Shown: positions 53,021 through 62,942 of the stretch, piece by piece
How the letters are laid out: each line of letters begins with the position of its first letter
Numbering within the stretch: position 1 is the stretch's first letter
Source: Candidatus Viadribacter manganicus
Lineage (GTDB): Bacteria; Pseudomonadota; Alphaproteobacteria; Caulobacterales; Aquidulcibacteraceae
Direction of reading: 5' to 3'
Assembly: GCF_001679665.1 (NCBI RefSeq)
Contig: NZ_CP013244.1
Location: 1,116,001 to 1,180,000 of the forward strand
Length of the DNA stretch: 64,000 bases
Position numbers and translations under genes: made by a program
The notes under the pieces: generated by a model
What the model was told of the DNA's origin: nothing
The model's database searches: none
Seen by the model: the letters and a program-made list of their open reading frames with translations, nothing else

Positions 53021-55410
53021 CCCCGCAGCGTTCCTCCAGTTGCCTTCATCACGGCGCTGACGATTTTCGCGCTTGCAGCTTCGATGTCGGCGTCGGTCAA
53101 CGTCTTTTCACGCGGCTGCAACGTGACCTCGATGGCGAGGCTCTTCTTGCCCGGCTGCATGCGTTCGCCGCGATAGACGTCGAATAGGTTCACATCGCTG
53201 ATCAGCGATTTATCGGCGCCGATGGCGGCGCGGACGACGTCGGCGGCAGGCGTGGCGTCATCAACGATGAAGGCGAAGTCGCGGGTCAAGGGTTGCAGAT
53301 CGAGCTTCTCGAGTGGCGGCTTGGTGCGTGAGCCCTTGGCGCGCGGCGCGGGTACGGCGTCGAGGAATATCTCAAATGCCAGCGCGGGCGCTTCGACACC
53401 GATGAGCTTCAGCGTACGCGGGTGAATCTCACCGTAAAACGCGATCACCTTTGGGCCGAGCTTCAGCGTACCGACACGGCCGGGTCGCCAGTGAGCCGGC
53501 GCGTCAGACGAGGTCTGCAACGATGCGACGGGCGCGCCGATGGCCGCGAGGATCATCAGCACATCGCGCTTCACATCGAAGATGTCGGGCTGGGGCGCAG
53601 CGCGCCAATGACGTGGCGCACGCGCGCGCCAGACGGCGGCTAGCGTACGCTGTTGACCCACATCATTGGTGTTCGTGTAAGCGGGACCTGCCTCGAACAA
53701 GCGCGCGTCATCGAAGCCCCGGTCAGCGTTTCGCTGCGCGGCAACGAGAAGCTGCGCCAGCGCCGTCGGACGCATGCAATCGAGATCGGCCGCAATCGGG
53801 TTGGCGACGAGCATTTCGTCACCGCCACCGCCGAAGGCGTGCGCTTGGGCGCGTGAGCAGAAGCTCCAGGTAATGGCTTCGTTATAACCTTGTGCAGCGG
53901 CGGCGCGGCGCGCCAAGCGCGTGCGGCTTTCACCAACACTGGCTGGCGGCGGACGGAAGCCCGCCGCGCGCGGCGGCTCATTCGTCGGCAGCTTGTCGAA
54001 GCCTTCAATGCGCGCGACCTCTTCAACGAGATCGGCGGGCCCCTCGACGTCACGGCGCCACGTCGGCGGTTCAACGATGATGCGCTTGCTGCCCTGCGCT
54101 TCTGCGCTGGTTTCGAAGCCAAGGTCTTTCAGCACGGCGCGGACGCGCGTCGGCTTCACGTCGATGCCAGCGAGCTGACGCACGCGATCGGGATCGAAGA
54201 AGATCGCCTTGGGCGGCGGCGGCAGATCGCCGGCGACCATGATCTCGCTGGGCTCGCCACCGCAAAGATCGAGAATCATGCGGGTTGCGAGTTCGAGGCC
54301 CGGAACAACAAAGCCTGAATCGACCCCGCGCGCGAAGCGATATTGCGCGTCGGTCGTGAGCGTGAGCGCGCGGCCGGCCTGGTGCGTGATCGTGGTGTCG
54401 AAGTACGCGCACTCGACCAGAATGTCGGTCGTGGTTTCGGACACGCCGGAATATTCGCCGCCGATAACGCCGCCGAGTCCGAGTACGCGCTCATCGTCGG
54501 CGATGACACACATTGCAGGTGTGACGTTGTAGACGTTGCCGTTGAGCGCCTTGAAGCTCTCGCCTTCCTTACCCATGCGCGCGCGGACGACGCCATTCAG
54601 CTTCGCTGCATCATAAACGTGCAACGGACGGGCGCGGTCATGCGTGATGAGATTGGTGATGTCGACAAGCGCGCTGATCGGCTTTTGACCGATGGCGCGC
54701 AGGCGTTGCTGCAGCCATGCCGGAGATGGGCCGTTCTTGACGCCGCGAATGAAGCGGCCTGCGAACATCGGGCACGCGTGCGGCGCTTGTGTCGCGACTT
54801 TCTGCGGCGATGGATAGCGCCCCGGCACCGGCAGCACAGGCTTTGTCGTTTGCTTGCCGATGCCGGCGGCGGCGAGATCGCGCGCGATGCCGGCAACGCC
54901 CAGCCAATCGGGGCGGTTCGGCGTGACTTCGATATCGATCACCGGGTCGTTCAAGCCCAACGCTTCCGCGATTGGCGCGCCGACTTTGAGTTCGGAATCG
55001 AGTTCGAGGATGCCGTCTGCGTCGGTGTCGAGTTCAAGTTCGGCGCCTGAACAGAGCATGCCATTCGACACGACGCCGCGCACCGGACGCGCTTCGAGCG
55101 TTACATCGAGCCCCGGCACATAGGCGCCGATCGGCGCGAACGCCGTCACAAGACCCGCGCGCGCATTCGGCGCGCCGCAGACGATTTCAAGGCGCCCTTG
55201 CCCGGTCTCAACTTGGCAGACTTGCAGCTTGTCAGCGTTCGGGTGCTTCGCAGCGCTGATGATGCGCGCGACTGTGAACGCTTTCAGCTTTTCGCCGGCG
55301 TTCTCGACGCCTTCGACTTCAAGACCAGTCATGGTCATGGTTTCGACGATGGCCTCGATGCTCGCGTCAGTCGCGAGGTGCTCTTTAAGCCAGGAAAGCG
55401 TGAATTTCAT
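53017..55410 (-). CDS. pheT: Phenylalanyl-tRNA synthetase beta subunit
   Basis: A 797-residue subunit of the (alpha-beta)2 enzyme that charges tRNA-Phe. Domains: the tRNA-binding OB domain (about 40-150, [20 protein letters not shown]), B3/B4 editing domain ([20 protein letters not shown]), B5 and the core-like domain, and the C-terminal anticodon-binding FDX-ACB domain ([20 protein letters not shown]). ATG 55410 gives the standard [12 protein letters not shown] start and overlaps the pheS stop (ATGA). Confidence 0.96.
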   Translation of the reverse strand: MKFTLSWLKEHLATDASIEAIVETMTMTGLEVEGVENAGEKLKAFTVARIISAAKHPNADKLQVCQVETGQGRLEIVCGAPNARAGLVTAFAPIGAYVPGLDVTLEARPVRGVVSNGMLCSGAELELDTDADGILELDSELKVGAPIAEALGLNDPVIDIEVTPNRPDWLGVAGIARDLAAAGIGKQTTKPVLPVPGRYPSPQKVATQAPHACPMFAGRFIRGVKNGPSPAWLQQRLRAIGQKPISALVDITNLITHDRARPLHVYDAAKLNGVVRARMGKEGESFKALNGNVYNVTPAMCVIADDERVLGLGGVIGGEYSGVSETTTDILVECAYFDTTITHQAGRALTLTTDAQYRFARGVDSGFVVPGLELATRMILDLCGGEPSEIMVAGDLPPPPKAIFFDPDRVRQLAGIDVKPTRVRAVLKDLGFETSAEAQGSKRIIVEPPTWRRDVEGPADLVEEVARIEGFDKLPTNEPPRAAGFRPPPASVGESRTRLARRAAAAQGYNEAITWSFCSRAQAHAFGGGGDEMLVANPIAADLDCMRPTALAQLLVAAQRNADRGFDDARLFEAGPAYTNTNDVGQQRTLAAVWRARAPRHWRAAPQPDIFDVKRDVLMILAAIGAPVASLQTSSDAPAHWRPGRVGTLKLGPKVIAFYGEIHPRTLKLIGVEAPALAFEIFLDAVPAPRAKGSRTKPPLEKLDLQPLTRDFAFIVDDATPAADVVRAAIGADKSLISDVNLFDVYRGERMQPGKKSLAIEVTLQPREKTLTDADIEAASAKIVSAVMKATGGTLRG

Positions 55411-56498
55411 GAGCCCACTCCCTGTGCGAGGCCAGGCAGCAGGAATGGACTGAAGCCGTAGTGTTTCAACCAACGCTCGTCGGCCGCGAAGAAGTCGCGG
55501 AGATCAGGCATGCCGTATTTGAGCATGGCGAGGCGATCGATGCCCATGCCGAAGGCGTAGCCTTGGTATTTTTCCGGATCGATGCCGCAGCTCTTGAGCA
55601 CGTTCGGGTGCACCATGCCGGAGCCCAGAATTTCGAGCCAATCATCGCCTTGGCCAATCTTGATCTGGCCACCGGATTTGTCGCAGCCGACATCGACTTC
55701 AGCGCTGGGTTCGGTGAATGGGAAGTGGTGCGGACGGAAACGCAGCTTCACGTCATCGACTTCAAAATACGCCTTGATCGCCGCGATCAACACGCTCTTC
55801 AAATCAGCCATGGTCGAGGTCTCGTCGATGACGAGGCCTTCGATCTGGTGAAACATCGGCGTGTGCGTAGCATCGGAATCTTTGCGGAAGGTGCGCCCCA
55901 TGCAGATCATGCGGATGGGCGGCTTCTGCTTCAGCATTGTACGCACCTGCACCGGCGAGGTGTGCGTGCGCAGCACTTTGCGCGCGCCGTCTTCGCCCTT
56001 GGCATCAAGGAAGAACGTGTCATGCGTTTCGCGCGCCGGATGGTTCGGCGGGAAGTTCAAGGCGGTGAAGTTGTTGAAGTCGGTCTCGATGTCCGGACCT
56101 TCTTCAACGGTGAAACCCATCTCGCCGAAGATGGCGGCGAGTTCTTCCATCACTTGCGACACCGGATGGATCGTGCCGAGGCGCGGGCGCACGGGCGGCA
56201 GCGTGACATCCACGGCTTCGGCCTGCAGCTGACGATCGAGCGCAGCTTCAGCCATCGCCGCCTTCTTGGTGACGATCGCTTCGGTGACTTTGTCCTTCAG
56301 AACGTTGAGGCCGGCGCCGAACGTCTTGCGCTCGTCTGGGCTCATCGCGCCGAGGTTCTTCATCAGCGCAGAGATGCTGCCCTGCTTGCCGAGCGCCTCG
56401 ACGCGCAAAGCTTCAAGCGAGGTTTCATCGTTGGCGGCGTCAACGCGCGCCAGCAAGTCAGCTTCGAGCGCCGCCAAATCAGTGGTTTGACCGTTCAT
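55407..56498 (-). CDS. pheS: Phenylalanyl-tRNA synthetase alpha subunit
   Basis: A 363-residue catalytic subunit. An N-terminal coiled coil leads to the class II core with motif 2 ([20 protein letters not shown]) and motif 3 ([17 protein letters not shown]). Sequence [12 protein letters not shown] is also typical. In an operon with pheT downstream and rpmI-rplT upstream after a terminator. Confidence 0.96.
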   Translation of the reverse strand: MNGQTTDLAALEADLLARVDAANDETSLEALRVEALGKQGSISALMKNLGAMSPDERKTFGAGLNVLKDKVTEAIVTKKAAMAEAALDRQLQAEAVDVTLPPVRPRLGTIHPVSQVMEELAAIFGEMGFTVEEGPDIETDFNNFTALNFPPNHPARETHDTFFLDAKGEDGARKVLRTHTSPVQVRTMLKQKPPIRMICMGRTFRKDSDATHTPMFHQIEGLVIDETSTMADLKSVLIAAIKAYFEVDDVKLRFRPHHFPFTEPSAEVDVGCDKSGGQIKIGQGDDWLEILGSGMVHPNVLKSCGIDPEKYQGYAFGMGIDRLAMLKYGMPDLRDFFAADERWLKHYGFSPFLLPGLAQGVGS

Positions 56499-56580
56499 CG
56501 CCGGTGTTTAGCGGAATGGGTGGGGCCGAAGCAATTTGGCTGCCCCTTCCGCTACCTTCCCTTGTTGCAACATTGCCGAA

Positions 56581-56616
56581 ACGAAAACGGGCGAGAGCAT
56601 CGCTGCCCTCGCCCGT
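56581..56616 (-). terminator. Terminator or attenuator between rplT and pheS
   Basis: Read on the minus strand: ACGGGCGAG, a 12-base loop region, CTCGCCCGT, then TTTCGTTT. It is a clear intrinsic-terminator shape in the 142-base gap before pheS. It may end the rpmI-rplT transcript or attenuate pheST; no Phe-rich leader peptide was found. Confidence 0.8.
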
Positions 56617-56640
56617 TCGATACCGTGGTCAGCTCGCAGC

Positions 56641-56997
56641 TTACTTCAGCGCGCCTTGCGCTTGGGCGATCAGGCCCTTGAAGGCTTCCGGCTCGTGCAT
56701 GGCGATGTCGGCCATAACCTTGCGGTCGAGCGTGATGCCAGCCTTTGCCAGACCCGCGATAAATCGCGAGTAGGTGAGACCCTCTTCGCGCACTGCCGCG
56801 TTGATGCGCACGATCCAGAGCGAACGGAAGCTGCGCTTCTTGGCCTTGCGGTCGCGGTAGGCATAAAGACCAGCCTTCTCGACAGCGGCGTTCGCCGTGC
56901 GGAAGGTGTTCGAGCGACGGCCATAATAGCCTTTCGCCTTCTTCAGAACTTTCTTGTGACGGGCGTGCGCGGTGACGCCCCCTTTTACGCGTGCCAT
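56641..56997 (-). CDS. rplT: 50S ribosomal protein L20
   Basis: A 118-residue ribosomal protein needed early in 50S assembly. The N-terminus [20 protein letters not shown] and the [20 protein letters not shown] stretch are diagnostic. It lies 18 bases after rpmI. In other bacteria L20 represses its own operon by binding the leader; not checked here. Confidence 0.97.
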   Translation of the reverse strand: MARVKGGVTAHARHKKVLKKAKGYYGRRSNTFRTANAAVEKAGLYAYRDRKAKKRSFRSLWIVRINAAVREEGLTYSRFIAGLAKAGITLDRKVMADIAMHEPEAFKGLIAQAQGALK

Positions 56998-57015
56998 GCT
57001 CAGTGCTCCGTCAGA

Positions 57016-57219
57016 TCAATCGAGGCCGTACGGGATCCAGAGCTTGATGCGCTTTGCATCGGGCTCGGCGATCGTCGACGTTCCGCGGTTTTGACGAATG
57101 TACTTGGCGTTGTGGCTGATCAGGCGGTGGCGCTTACCGGCGGGGCCGGCCTTCACCTTACCTGAGGCCGTGAGCTTGAAGCGCTTTTTCACGCCGCTCT
57201 TAGTCTTCAGTTTCGGCAT
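57016..57219 (-). CDS. rpmI: 50S ribosomal protein L35
   Basis: A 67-residue basic protein. [20 protein letters not shown] is the family start, and the C-terminal part is also typical. The reading frame is open to 57357, but the ATG at 57219 with GAGGA upstream is right by family length. Confidence 0.97.
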   Translation of the reverse strand: MPKLKTKSGVKKRFKLTASGKVKAGPAGKRHRLISHNAKYIRQNRGTSTIAEPDAKRIKLWIPYGLD

Positions 57220-57431
57220 TTCATCCTCTTTTGGATCGGGCGTGGGCCGAAACCCACGCAAAAAGGGTCGCCACGGCATGCCGTACAGGCCGGGCCACCC
57301 AAGAAGGCGGGGCTGATAGCATGGGGGTCCGAGCGCCGCAATGGGGCCACGGGGCATTGAAAGGCCGACATTTGGGCTCCCAGCCCGGGCCCGACAGGGT
57401 TAAGCTAACCCCCAAGTGGGAGCGGACGGAA
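57220..57431. promoter_or_regulatory. Divergent region upstream of rpmI
   Basis: 212 bases between rpmI and the plus-strand membrane-protein gene. It should hold the rpmI-rplT promoter and leader, where an L20-binding site might be expected. No clear structure can be assigned by eye. Confidence 0.4.
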
Positions 57432-57857
57432 ATGGTGCGGCAACCGACTAGCCTGGCCGAGGCCAAAGAGATCTTCGTCGAGGAAAAGAACAAGGTCACC
57501 GGCTCGCTCCAGGCGCTCGCGGGCTCGCGCTGGCTGATGGCCATCCTGGCGACCCTGGTGATCGCGTTTGGGACGCACTTGGCCTTCGCGCCGTCACGGC
57601 TGCCGGCAGTGGGCGGCGTCAGTTTGGCCGCCGTTGGCTTGCCGCCAAATGTGGATTTCGGCTTCGCCGGCGATCAGGCCAAGCAGGCGGCCGAGGCGGC
57701 GGCGAATTCACAGGCCCGCACACGCGCTGAGGAATTCGTCGCGGCAAACGCCGAGCGGATTCCGATCTTCAACGCCGTAGCGTTCGGCGTCGCGCTGCTG
57801 GCGCTGTTCGGCAACATGTACATCATGACCAAGCGGCGGCCCTACTCGCGCGGTTAA
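57432..57857 (+). CDS. Small two-helix membrane protein of unknown function
   Basis: A 141-residue protein: an N-terminal cytosolic helix (SLAEAKEIFVEEKNKVTGSL), a first membrane helix (about 40-60), a periplasmic Ala-rich helix (QAKQAAEAAANSQARTRAEE) and a second membrane helix (IFNAVAFGVALLALFGNMYI), with a basic end. The start at 57432 was chosen by size and by the codon pattern; the long open frame before it has no protein-like sequence. Its TAA overlaps the TAA of the convergent gene. Confidence 0.68.
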   Translation: MVRQPTSLAEAKEIFVEEKNKVTGSLQALAGSRWLMAILATLVIAFGTHLAFAPSRLPAVGGVSLAAVGLPPNVDFGFAGDQAKQAAEAAANSQARTRAEEFVAANAERIPIFNAVAFGVALLALFGNMYIMTKRRPYSRG

Positions 57858-58288
57858 GCGCGGCGGAAACCGAAGCGGTACAGCGGCTTGGCGCCTTCCG
57901 GCCAATCGGTCCACGGACCAGGCGAAATCGCAACCAGCGATACCGAACCGTGCGGCGTCTGCACCACGCCGCCATCGTCGGTGATCTCGCGCTCGCCCAA
58001 TCCTTCGATGTTCACGCGCAAGCGCAAGCGGCCGGCCCAAACGCAGCGTGCGTTTTGGGGACAGCGGCTATCTTCCCGCACTTCAAGGGGACGAACGCGC
58101 AAACCCTGGCCGAGATCGGCGGTCTGATTGATCGCAGCGATAACCACGCCCTGCTCATGCAGAGCGGCTTCACGCTGAGCGAGATCTTCTTGAATGTGTT
58201 GTGGCAGTGGCGTTTGCGGGCCTGCGCCACCGCCTGCCGGTGAGGCGCAAGCAGCCAAGGCAAACGCCGCAAACAAAATAGCGCGCAT
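57854..58288 (-). CDS. Small lipoprotein of unknown function
   Basis: A 144-residue protein. Lipobox LAAC follows a short hydrophobic stretch (AILFAAFALAACASP). The mature part has SRCPQNARCVWAGRLRLRVN, a Cys-x(6)-Cys-x-W-A-G motif seen in a family of small lipoproteins in Proteobacteria with no known role. GGAG lies ten bases before ATG 58288. It follows infC on the same strand after 59 bases. Confidence 0.75.
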   Translation of the reverse strand: MRAILFAAFALAACASPAGGGAGPQTPLPQHIQEDLAQREAALHEQGVVIAAINQTADLGQGLRVRPLEVREDSRCPQNARCVWAGRLRLRVNIEGLGEREITDDGGVVQTPHGSVSLVAISPGPWTDWPEGAKPLYRFGFRRA

Positions 58289-58347
58289 AGGCACGACACT
58301 CCTTCGATTGCGGCGATCTAAACGCCTTCAGCCTGAACCGCAGCTGA

Positions 58348-58893
58348 TTAAGCGCGCGGCGCCATCACCATGACGACCTGACGGCCCTCAAAGCGCGGCT
58401 CATGCTCAACCTTGGCGATGCCATCGAGTTCCTGGCGCATGCGCTCCAGGAGATCCATGCCGAGATTGGTGTGCTGCATTTCGCGGCCACGGAAGCGCAG
58501 GGTGACCTTCACCTTGTCGCCCTCTTCGAAGAAGCGATGGATGGCCTTCATCTTCACTTCGTAGTCGTGGTCGTCGATGTTCGGGCGAACCTTGATTTCC
58601 TTCAGTTCGACCCGCTTGGCCTTCTTACGCGTTTCGGCCTTCTTCTTCTGCTCCTCGAACCGGAACTTGCCGTAGTCGAGAATCTTGCAGACTGGAGGGA
58701 CGGAATTCGGCGCTACCTCGACAAGGTCGAGGCCTGCTTCACGGGCCGCATCGAGCGCTGCCGAGATCGGCATCTCACCCTGCTTTTCCCCATCTGCATC
58801 GATGAGGAGCACGCGCGGCGTTCCGCGGATATCCTCATTCACCCGCGGCCCGTCCTTCGAGGGGGGCGGCGCGGCATACGGACGTCTGGCTAT
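58348..58893 (-). CDS. infC: Translation initiation factor IF-3, with AUA start codon
   Basis: A 181-residue factor that keeps ribosomal subunits apart and checks the start codon. [20 protein letters not shown] and [19 protein letters not shown] are in the N-domain; [20 protein letters not shown] is the C-domain. A GTG at 58842 begins at VNEDIR, but the frame is open further up with [15 protein letters not shown], common in alphaproteobacterial IF-3. That segment starts at an ATA codon (58893-58891) with AGGAG eight bases before it. A non-standard start (AUU in E. coli) is the known basis of infC self-control. So ATA is the likely true start. Confidence 0.9.
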   Translation of the reverse strand: MARRPYAAPPPSKDGPRVNEDIRGTPRVLLIDADGEKQGEMPISAALDAAREAGLDLVEVAPNSVPPVCKILDYGKFRFEEQKKKAETRKKAKRVELKEIKVRPNIDDHDYEVKMKAIHRFFEEGDKVKVTLRFRGREMQHTNLGMDLLERMRQELDGIAKVEHEPRFEGRQVVMVMAPRA

Positions 58894-58932
58894 CGGGCAT
58901 TCTCCTGTAGCTGTTGATAAAACGCATGAGCG

Positions 58933-58952
58933 CCGCGCCCTCTCGGGCGCGG
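58933..58952 (-). terminator. GC-rich hairpin between glycosyltransferase gene and infC
   Basis: 8-bp stem CCGCGCCC/GGGCGCGG with a 4-base loop, followed on the minus strand after eleven bases by TTTT. It could end the glycosyltransferase transcript or be an infC leader element. Confidence 0.5.
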
Positions 58953-58989
58953 ACTCAGGCTCTGAATATTGCTTGTCAAAGGCTCCGCA

Positions 58990-60003
58990 TCAAGCGGTAG
59001 CGGCTTGGCGATAGACGCCGCAATTTTTCAATTGGCGGTCAACCTGGTCGACCGGGAGGTCCGCGATCACGGCGGCGGTGAATTCCACCACCCCGCTACG
59101 GCCCCGAGGCGCCGATGGAGCGCCCTTTACCGTCGAGGACAGAAAGACGAGGCATGGCGCGCCGGCGGCGGCCACCACATGCATCAGATCGACGTCATCG
59201 CCCACCGCAAATGAGGCCCGCTCAGCGAGGCCGATGCTCTGGAAGAGATCTGGACGCGTGACGAGGTTCTTGGCGCGCGGTTCCGCCTTGGCAATAGCGG
59301 CGCCGATCGGGCGCTCCTCAATCCCGCCGAGGATCACCGGCGTGACGCCATTGGAGGCGATGCGCTGGGCAAGCTCGATGTATTTGGCTTGCGGCCAGCG
59401 ACGGTGCGGCTCGGCGTCCGAGCCGCGCGGCAGCAGCAGAACGTAACGGCCACGAATGCCGAAAAATTCCGGCTGCAGGCTCGGCGCATCGCGCATCGTG
59501 GCACGCAGCCATCCCAGCTCTGGCATCAGCGGCTCAGCGCCAAGACCAGCGCCAGCGAGCTGCGCGCCGAAGCGATCAAGCGGATGAAGATGAACGCGCT
59601 CTGGATCGAGATACGCGTGGCTCGCGCCTGCGATCGGCCCTGACCATTTCGGCGGCCAAGGACGCAGGCCTTGGAAGTAGTTGTTGGTGCGGCTCGATCC
59701 TTCCAGATCGTAAACCATGTCGTACTTCGCGCCGCGCAGACGCTTGATCAGCGCGGTGATTGCTTGGGGCTCAGTCGGTTTGCCGTCGGCCTCGACCGCA
59801 TCGAAATACGGCGCCTTCTCAGCGAGGTCTTTTGTGGCCTCGGTGGTCAGCAGCGTGATGCGCGCGCCAACGTGTTGCTCGCGAATACGCTTGGCCGCCG
59901 CGAGCGCTTGGATGAACGAGGAGGTGCCGCCGAGCTGGATCACCAGCACGCGCTTGGCGCTTGTATCGCCATCGACCTCAGCAGCTGGCTTGCGCCAGAT
60001 CAT
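58990..60003 (-). CDS. Glycosyltransferase family 9 (heptosyltransferase-like)
   Basis: A 337-residue GT-B enzyme. The N-terminus RVLVIQLGGTSSFIQALAAA is that of ADP-heptose:LPS heptosyltransferases, and the C-domain has LLPRGSDAEPHRRWPQAKYI and FAVGDDVDLMHVVAAAGAPC, as in this family. Works on the inner-membrane side in LPS core synthesis. It lies 10 bases after the family 4 glycosyltransferase, so the two form an operon. Confidence 0.9.
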   Translation of the reverse strand: MIWRKPAAEVDGDTSAKRVLVIQLGGTSSFIQALAAAKRIREQHVGARITLLTTEATKDLAEKAPYFDAVEADGKPTEPQAITALIKRLRGAKYDMVYDLEGSSRTNNYFQGLRPWPPKWSGPIAGASHAYLDPERVHLHPLDRFGAQLAGAGLGAEPLMPELGWLRATMRDAPSLQPEFFGIRGRYVLLLPRGSDAEPHRRWPQAKYIELAQRIASNGVTPVILGGIEERPIGAAIAKAEPRAKNLVTRPDLFQSIGLAERASFAVGDDVDLMHVVAAAGAPCLVFLSSTVKGAPSAPRGRSGVVEFTAAVIADLPVDQVDRQLKNCGVYRQAATA

Positions 60004-60013
60004 TCAACTTCTC

Positions 60014-61294
60014 CTAGAGCACCGGTTGTCCCGGCGACTTCGCCACTTTGCGGGATTCGGCTTGGCGCAAAACCCGTTCGTAAACAGCTAATGTGGCCGA
60101 TTGCAGGGCAAGTTTTGAATAAAGCGCCTTCACGCGCTCCTGCCCGTTTCGTCCCATTTCAGCGCGTTTTTCCGCTCCCGCATCGATCATTCGTTCTATT
60201 GCGCCACAGAGCGGGGCAGCCGCGCCCGCCGGCACCAGAAATCCGGTTTGACCTTCAACGACCGTTTCGGTGTAGCCACCAAGATTGGAGGCAATCACCG
60301 GAACACCCATCGCTTCAGCTTCAACCGCGCCACGTCCGAACGCTTCCGGCTCGATGACGGGAAACACCGCCATATCGCAAGCCGCAAACGCCAAAGGCAT
60401 CTGCCTCAGGTGACCGACCATCGCCACCACGTCTTGCAGTCCGCCGGCTTTAATCGCGGAAAGCATTTCCTGGCTGTAAGCGCGACGCCCCTGATCATCG
60501 CCTGCGATGATGAATTTCACGGCGTTTGGGCGCCGTTCGTTCAGCAGACGCGCAGCCTCGATCAGGATCGTCTGACCTTTCCAGCGCGTAAGACGCGCGG
60601 GAACAAAAACCACGCATTGATCCGGTTTTACGCGCCATTCCGCGCGCAACGCGGCGATGGATTGGGGGGCAATTTTGCCGCTATCAAACACCGCAAGATC
60701 AACACCACGCGGAATTGCGGTGACGCGCTCGGGCATGACATCGTGGTGCGCGAGCACGTGCTCGCGGGTGAATTCAGAGTTGGCGATGATCGCATCGCCC
60801 CGCGCCATCACCGAATTGTAGAAAGCTTTCAGTGGCGACTTGGCGTTGTAAATGCCGTGATAGGTCGTGACGAACGGCACCTTCGCCATGCGCGCCGCGA
60901 ACAATGCGCTCCAGCCCGGCGCGCGCGAACGCGCATGAATGATCTGCACCTTACGTTTGCGCGCGATCTCCGCGAGCTTGAACGCGTTGGCGATCATCGT
61001 GATTGGGTTTTTGGAATGCGCCGGAATGCGGATCAATTCGCCGCCGGCCGTCTTGAGGTCCGGCTCAAGACGACCGCCGGCGGCAGCGACCAAAGCGAGC
61101 CCCCCGGCGCGGCTGATCGCTTCGGCTATTTCAAGCGTAGTCCGTTCGACCCCGCCAGCGTTGAGCTCAGGGGTAACTTGCAGAACCGTCAGGTTGTGAC
61201 CTTCTTGCAATGCTGTCCGTTGCCCGATTTTCCCGCCGGTTTGGCTAAACCGATGTTTGATAACGATTTTGGCTAATAAGGCGCTCAGATTCAT
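60014..61294 (-). CDS. Glycosyltransferase family 4
   Basis: A 426-residue GT-B enzyme. The N-domain has LQVTPELNAGGVERTTLEIA, the usual glycine-rich acceptor loop, and the C-domain has RLTRWKGQTILIEAARLLNE and the E-x7-E motif within EPEAFGRGAVEAEAMGVPVIA. It joins a sugar to LPS core or another glycolipid. The first gene of the GT4-GT9 pair. Donor and acceptor are unknown. Confidence 0.9.
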   Translation of the reverse strand: MNLSALLAKIVIKHRFSQTGGKIGQRTALQEGHNLTVLQVTPELNAGGVERTTLEIAEAISRAGGLALVAAAGGRLEPDLKTAGGELIRIPAHSKNPITMIANAFKLAEIARKRKVQIIHARSRAPGWSALFAARMAKVPFVTTYHGIYNAKSPLKAFYNSVMARGDAIIANSEFTREHVLAHHDVMPERVTAIPRGVDLAVFDSGKIAPQSIAALRAEWRVKPDQCVVFVPARLTRWKGQTILIEAARLLNERRPNAVKFIIAGDDQGRRAYSQEMLSAIKAGGLQDVVAMVGHLRQMPLAFAACDMAVFPVIEPEAFGRGAVEAEAMGVPVIASNLGGYTETVVEGQTGFLVPAGAAAPLCGAIERMIDAGAEKRAEMGRNGQERVKALYSKLALQSATLAVYERVLRQAESRKVAKSPGQPVL

Positions 61295-61350
61295 TAAACG
61301 CGCGTTATTGAGTGAGCTTCGTTCACCCGCGCTTAGCCCGGAGTAGAGCG

Positions 61351-62112
61351 ATGGCCTTCGGCCAAATCGAGGCTCTTGAGCACCTAGGTGTGCAGATCGC
61401 CTTCGAGCGGGTGGAAGGCGCGGCGCCGACCTTCGTCTGGCTCGGCGGCTTCAAGTCCGACATGGCCGGCACAAAGGCGCAGACCTTGGCGGAATGGGCT
61501 CGCGAGCACGGCCAAGCCTTCGTGCGATTTGATTATTCTGGTCATGGCGTGTCGGGCGGCAGGTTCGAAGACGGCACGATATCGCGCTGGCTCAGCGACA
61601 CGCTGGCTGTTCTGGATCAGCGCACATGCGGCCCGCTCGTGCTCGTCGGCTCATCGATGGGCGGGTGGCTGGCGCTGCTTGCCGCGCGCGCCCGGCCAGA
61701 ACGCGTGAAGGGCCTGCTGCTGATCGCCCCTGCCGCAGATTTCACAGAAAAGCTCATCTGGCCGAGCTTTTCGGCCAAGCAACAGCGTCAGCTGTTGGCT
61801 TGCGGGCGGCTCGAATTGCCCTCCCAATACGCGCCCGAGCCCAACGTCATCACCCGCGATCTGATCGAGGACGGCCGCAAACACCTGATCATGGGCGCAC
61901 CGATCTCGTTCGACGGCCCCTGCTACATCTTGCAGGGGCAGGCCGATCCGGATGTCCCCCCCGGCCACGTGCTCGCACTCAATGATCTTATCCGCTCGGA
62001 TAACAAGCGGATCGATCTCATCAAGGACGGCGACCATAGGCTCTCACGTCCCGCCGACCTGGCGCGGCTGGTCGAGCGCGCCTCCATGATCGCCAACCAG
62101 CTCGCGCGCTGA
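61351..62112 (+). CDS. Alpha/beta hydrolase (ABHD10-like)
   Basis: A 253-residue hydrolase. VWLGGFKSDMAGTKAQTLAE is an oxyanion motif, FVRFDYSGHGVSGGRFED the second, and Ser in VLVGSSMGGWLALL is the nucleophile. The last His lies in KDGDHRLSRPADLARL. This pattern matches ABHD10-type esterases/depalmitoylases that are common in alphaproteobacteria. ATG 61351 with GGAG upstream was chosen over a GTG at 61312. Divergent from the glycosyltransferases. Confidence 0.85.
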   Translation: MAFGQIEALEHLGVQIAFERVEGAAPTFVWLGGFKSDMAGTKAQTLAEWAREHGQAFVRFDYSGHGVSGGRFEDGTISRWLSDTLAVLDQRTCGPLVLVGSSMGGWLALLAARARPERVKGLLLIAPAADFTEKLIWPSFSAKQQRQLLACGRLELPSQYAPEPNVITRDLIEDGRKHLIMGAPISFDGPCYILQGQADPDVPPGHVLALNDLIRSDNKRIDLIKDGDHRLSRPADLARLVERASMIANQLAR

Positions 62113-62191
62113 GCGAACGCCTTGGAATTGGCCGCCCTTTGGGGCATCGGTGAAGCGTCCTGAGGGGGACGAGACGGGGAGTTCCTGGTTC

Positions 62192-62863
62192 ATGTCGATT
62201 GTCGCCGCCTTAATCGTGCCTCTCGCCTTGGCGCAGTCCGCCGCCGCACCCACCGGTGCGATCGGCGAACGCTTTGCGCAGTGCCTGGCGCTGATCGAAG
62301 AAAATCCGGTGCGCGCCTACGAAGAAGGCATGGCCTGGGCGGGGGAAGCTCAGTCGGTGCACGCTTATCGCTGCGCGGCCATGGCGCTGATTGCGCAAAA
62401 CCGCTTCGACGAAGGCGCACGGCGTCTGCAATCGCTGGCAAGCGCGGTGAATCCGGAAAACACCGGCCTCCGCGCCGAGCTCTGGTCGCAAGCTGGCAAT
62501 GCTTGGCTGCTTGGCCGCGAGCCAGGCCAGGCACGCAGCAATTTCACCCGCGCGATTACGGCCGTTGGCAACGATCCGGGGCAATTGCCGGACTTGTTGA
62601 TCGACCGCGCGCGCGCCTACGCGATGGAGCGCGACTGGCGCCCCGCAGAGGAAGATCTCTCACGTGCGCTCGATATCCGGCCGAACGATCCGCTGGCGCT
62701 GCGTTTACGCGCGGCGTCACGGATGAACCAGCGTTCGTACGAACTTGCAGAAGCGGACGCGCGCGCAGCGATCCGGATCGAGCCTGGCAACGAAGAGAAC
62801 ACGCTCGTCCTCGGCGATATCCGCGAGAGCATCCGCACCGGCACGCCGTTCGAACGTAATTGA
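62192..62863 (+). CDS. Exported TPR-repeat protein
   Basis: A 223-residue periplasmic protein. The signal peptide is short (MSIVAALIVPLALAQ). Then come three or four TPR units, the clearest being RAYAMERDWRPAEEDLSRAL with DIRPNDPLALRL, and SYELAEADARAAIRIEPGNE. TPR domains bind other proteins. A GTG at 62150 would add 14 non-signal residues; the ATG with GGGGAG upstream is favoured. Follows the hydrolase on the same strand. Confidence 0.8.
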   Translation: MSIVAALIVPLALAQSAAAPTGAIGERFAQCLALIEENPVRAYEEGMAWAGEAQSVHAYRCAAMALIAQNRFDEGARRLQSLASAVNPENTGLRAELWSQAGNAWLLGREPGQARSNFTRAITAVGNDPGQLPDLLIDRARAYAMERDWRPAEEDLSRALDIRPNDPLALRLRAASRMNQRSYELAEADARAAIRIEPGNEENTLVLGDIRESIRTGTPFERN

Positions 62864-62942
62864 CGTTTCGCATTTTCCGCGACGGGAAATGCCCTCACAG
62901 CCGTTAGAGTGGTTGTGAGGGTCCCATCGCTGGGAGGCGAAC

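Noticed and set aside
55461-56681. 406-codon frame opposite pheS
   Set aside because: Shadow of a core gene; no recognisable fold.
60248-61276. 342-codon frame opposite the family 4 glycosyltransferase
   Set aside because: Composition is that of a reverse-strand shadow; the minus-strand gene has full GT-B motifs.
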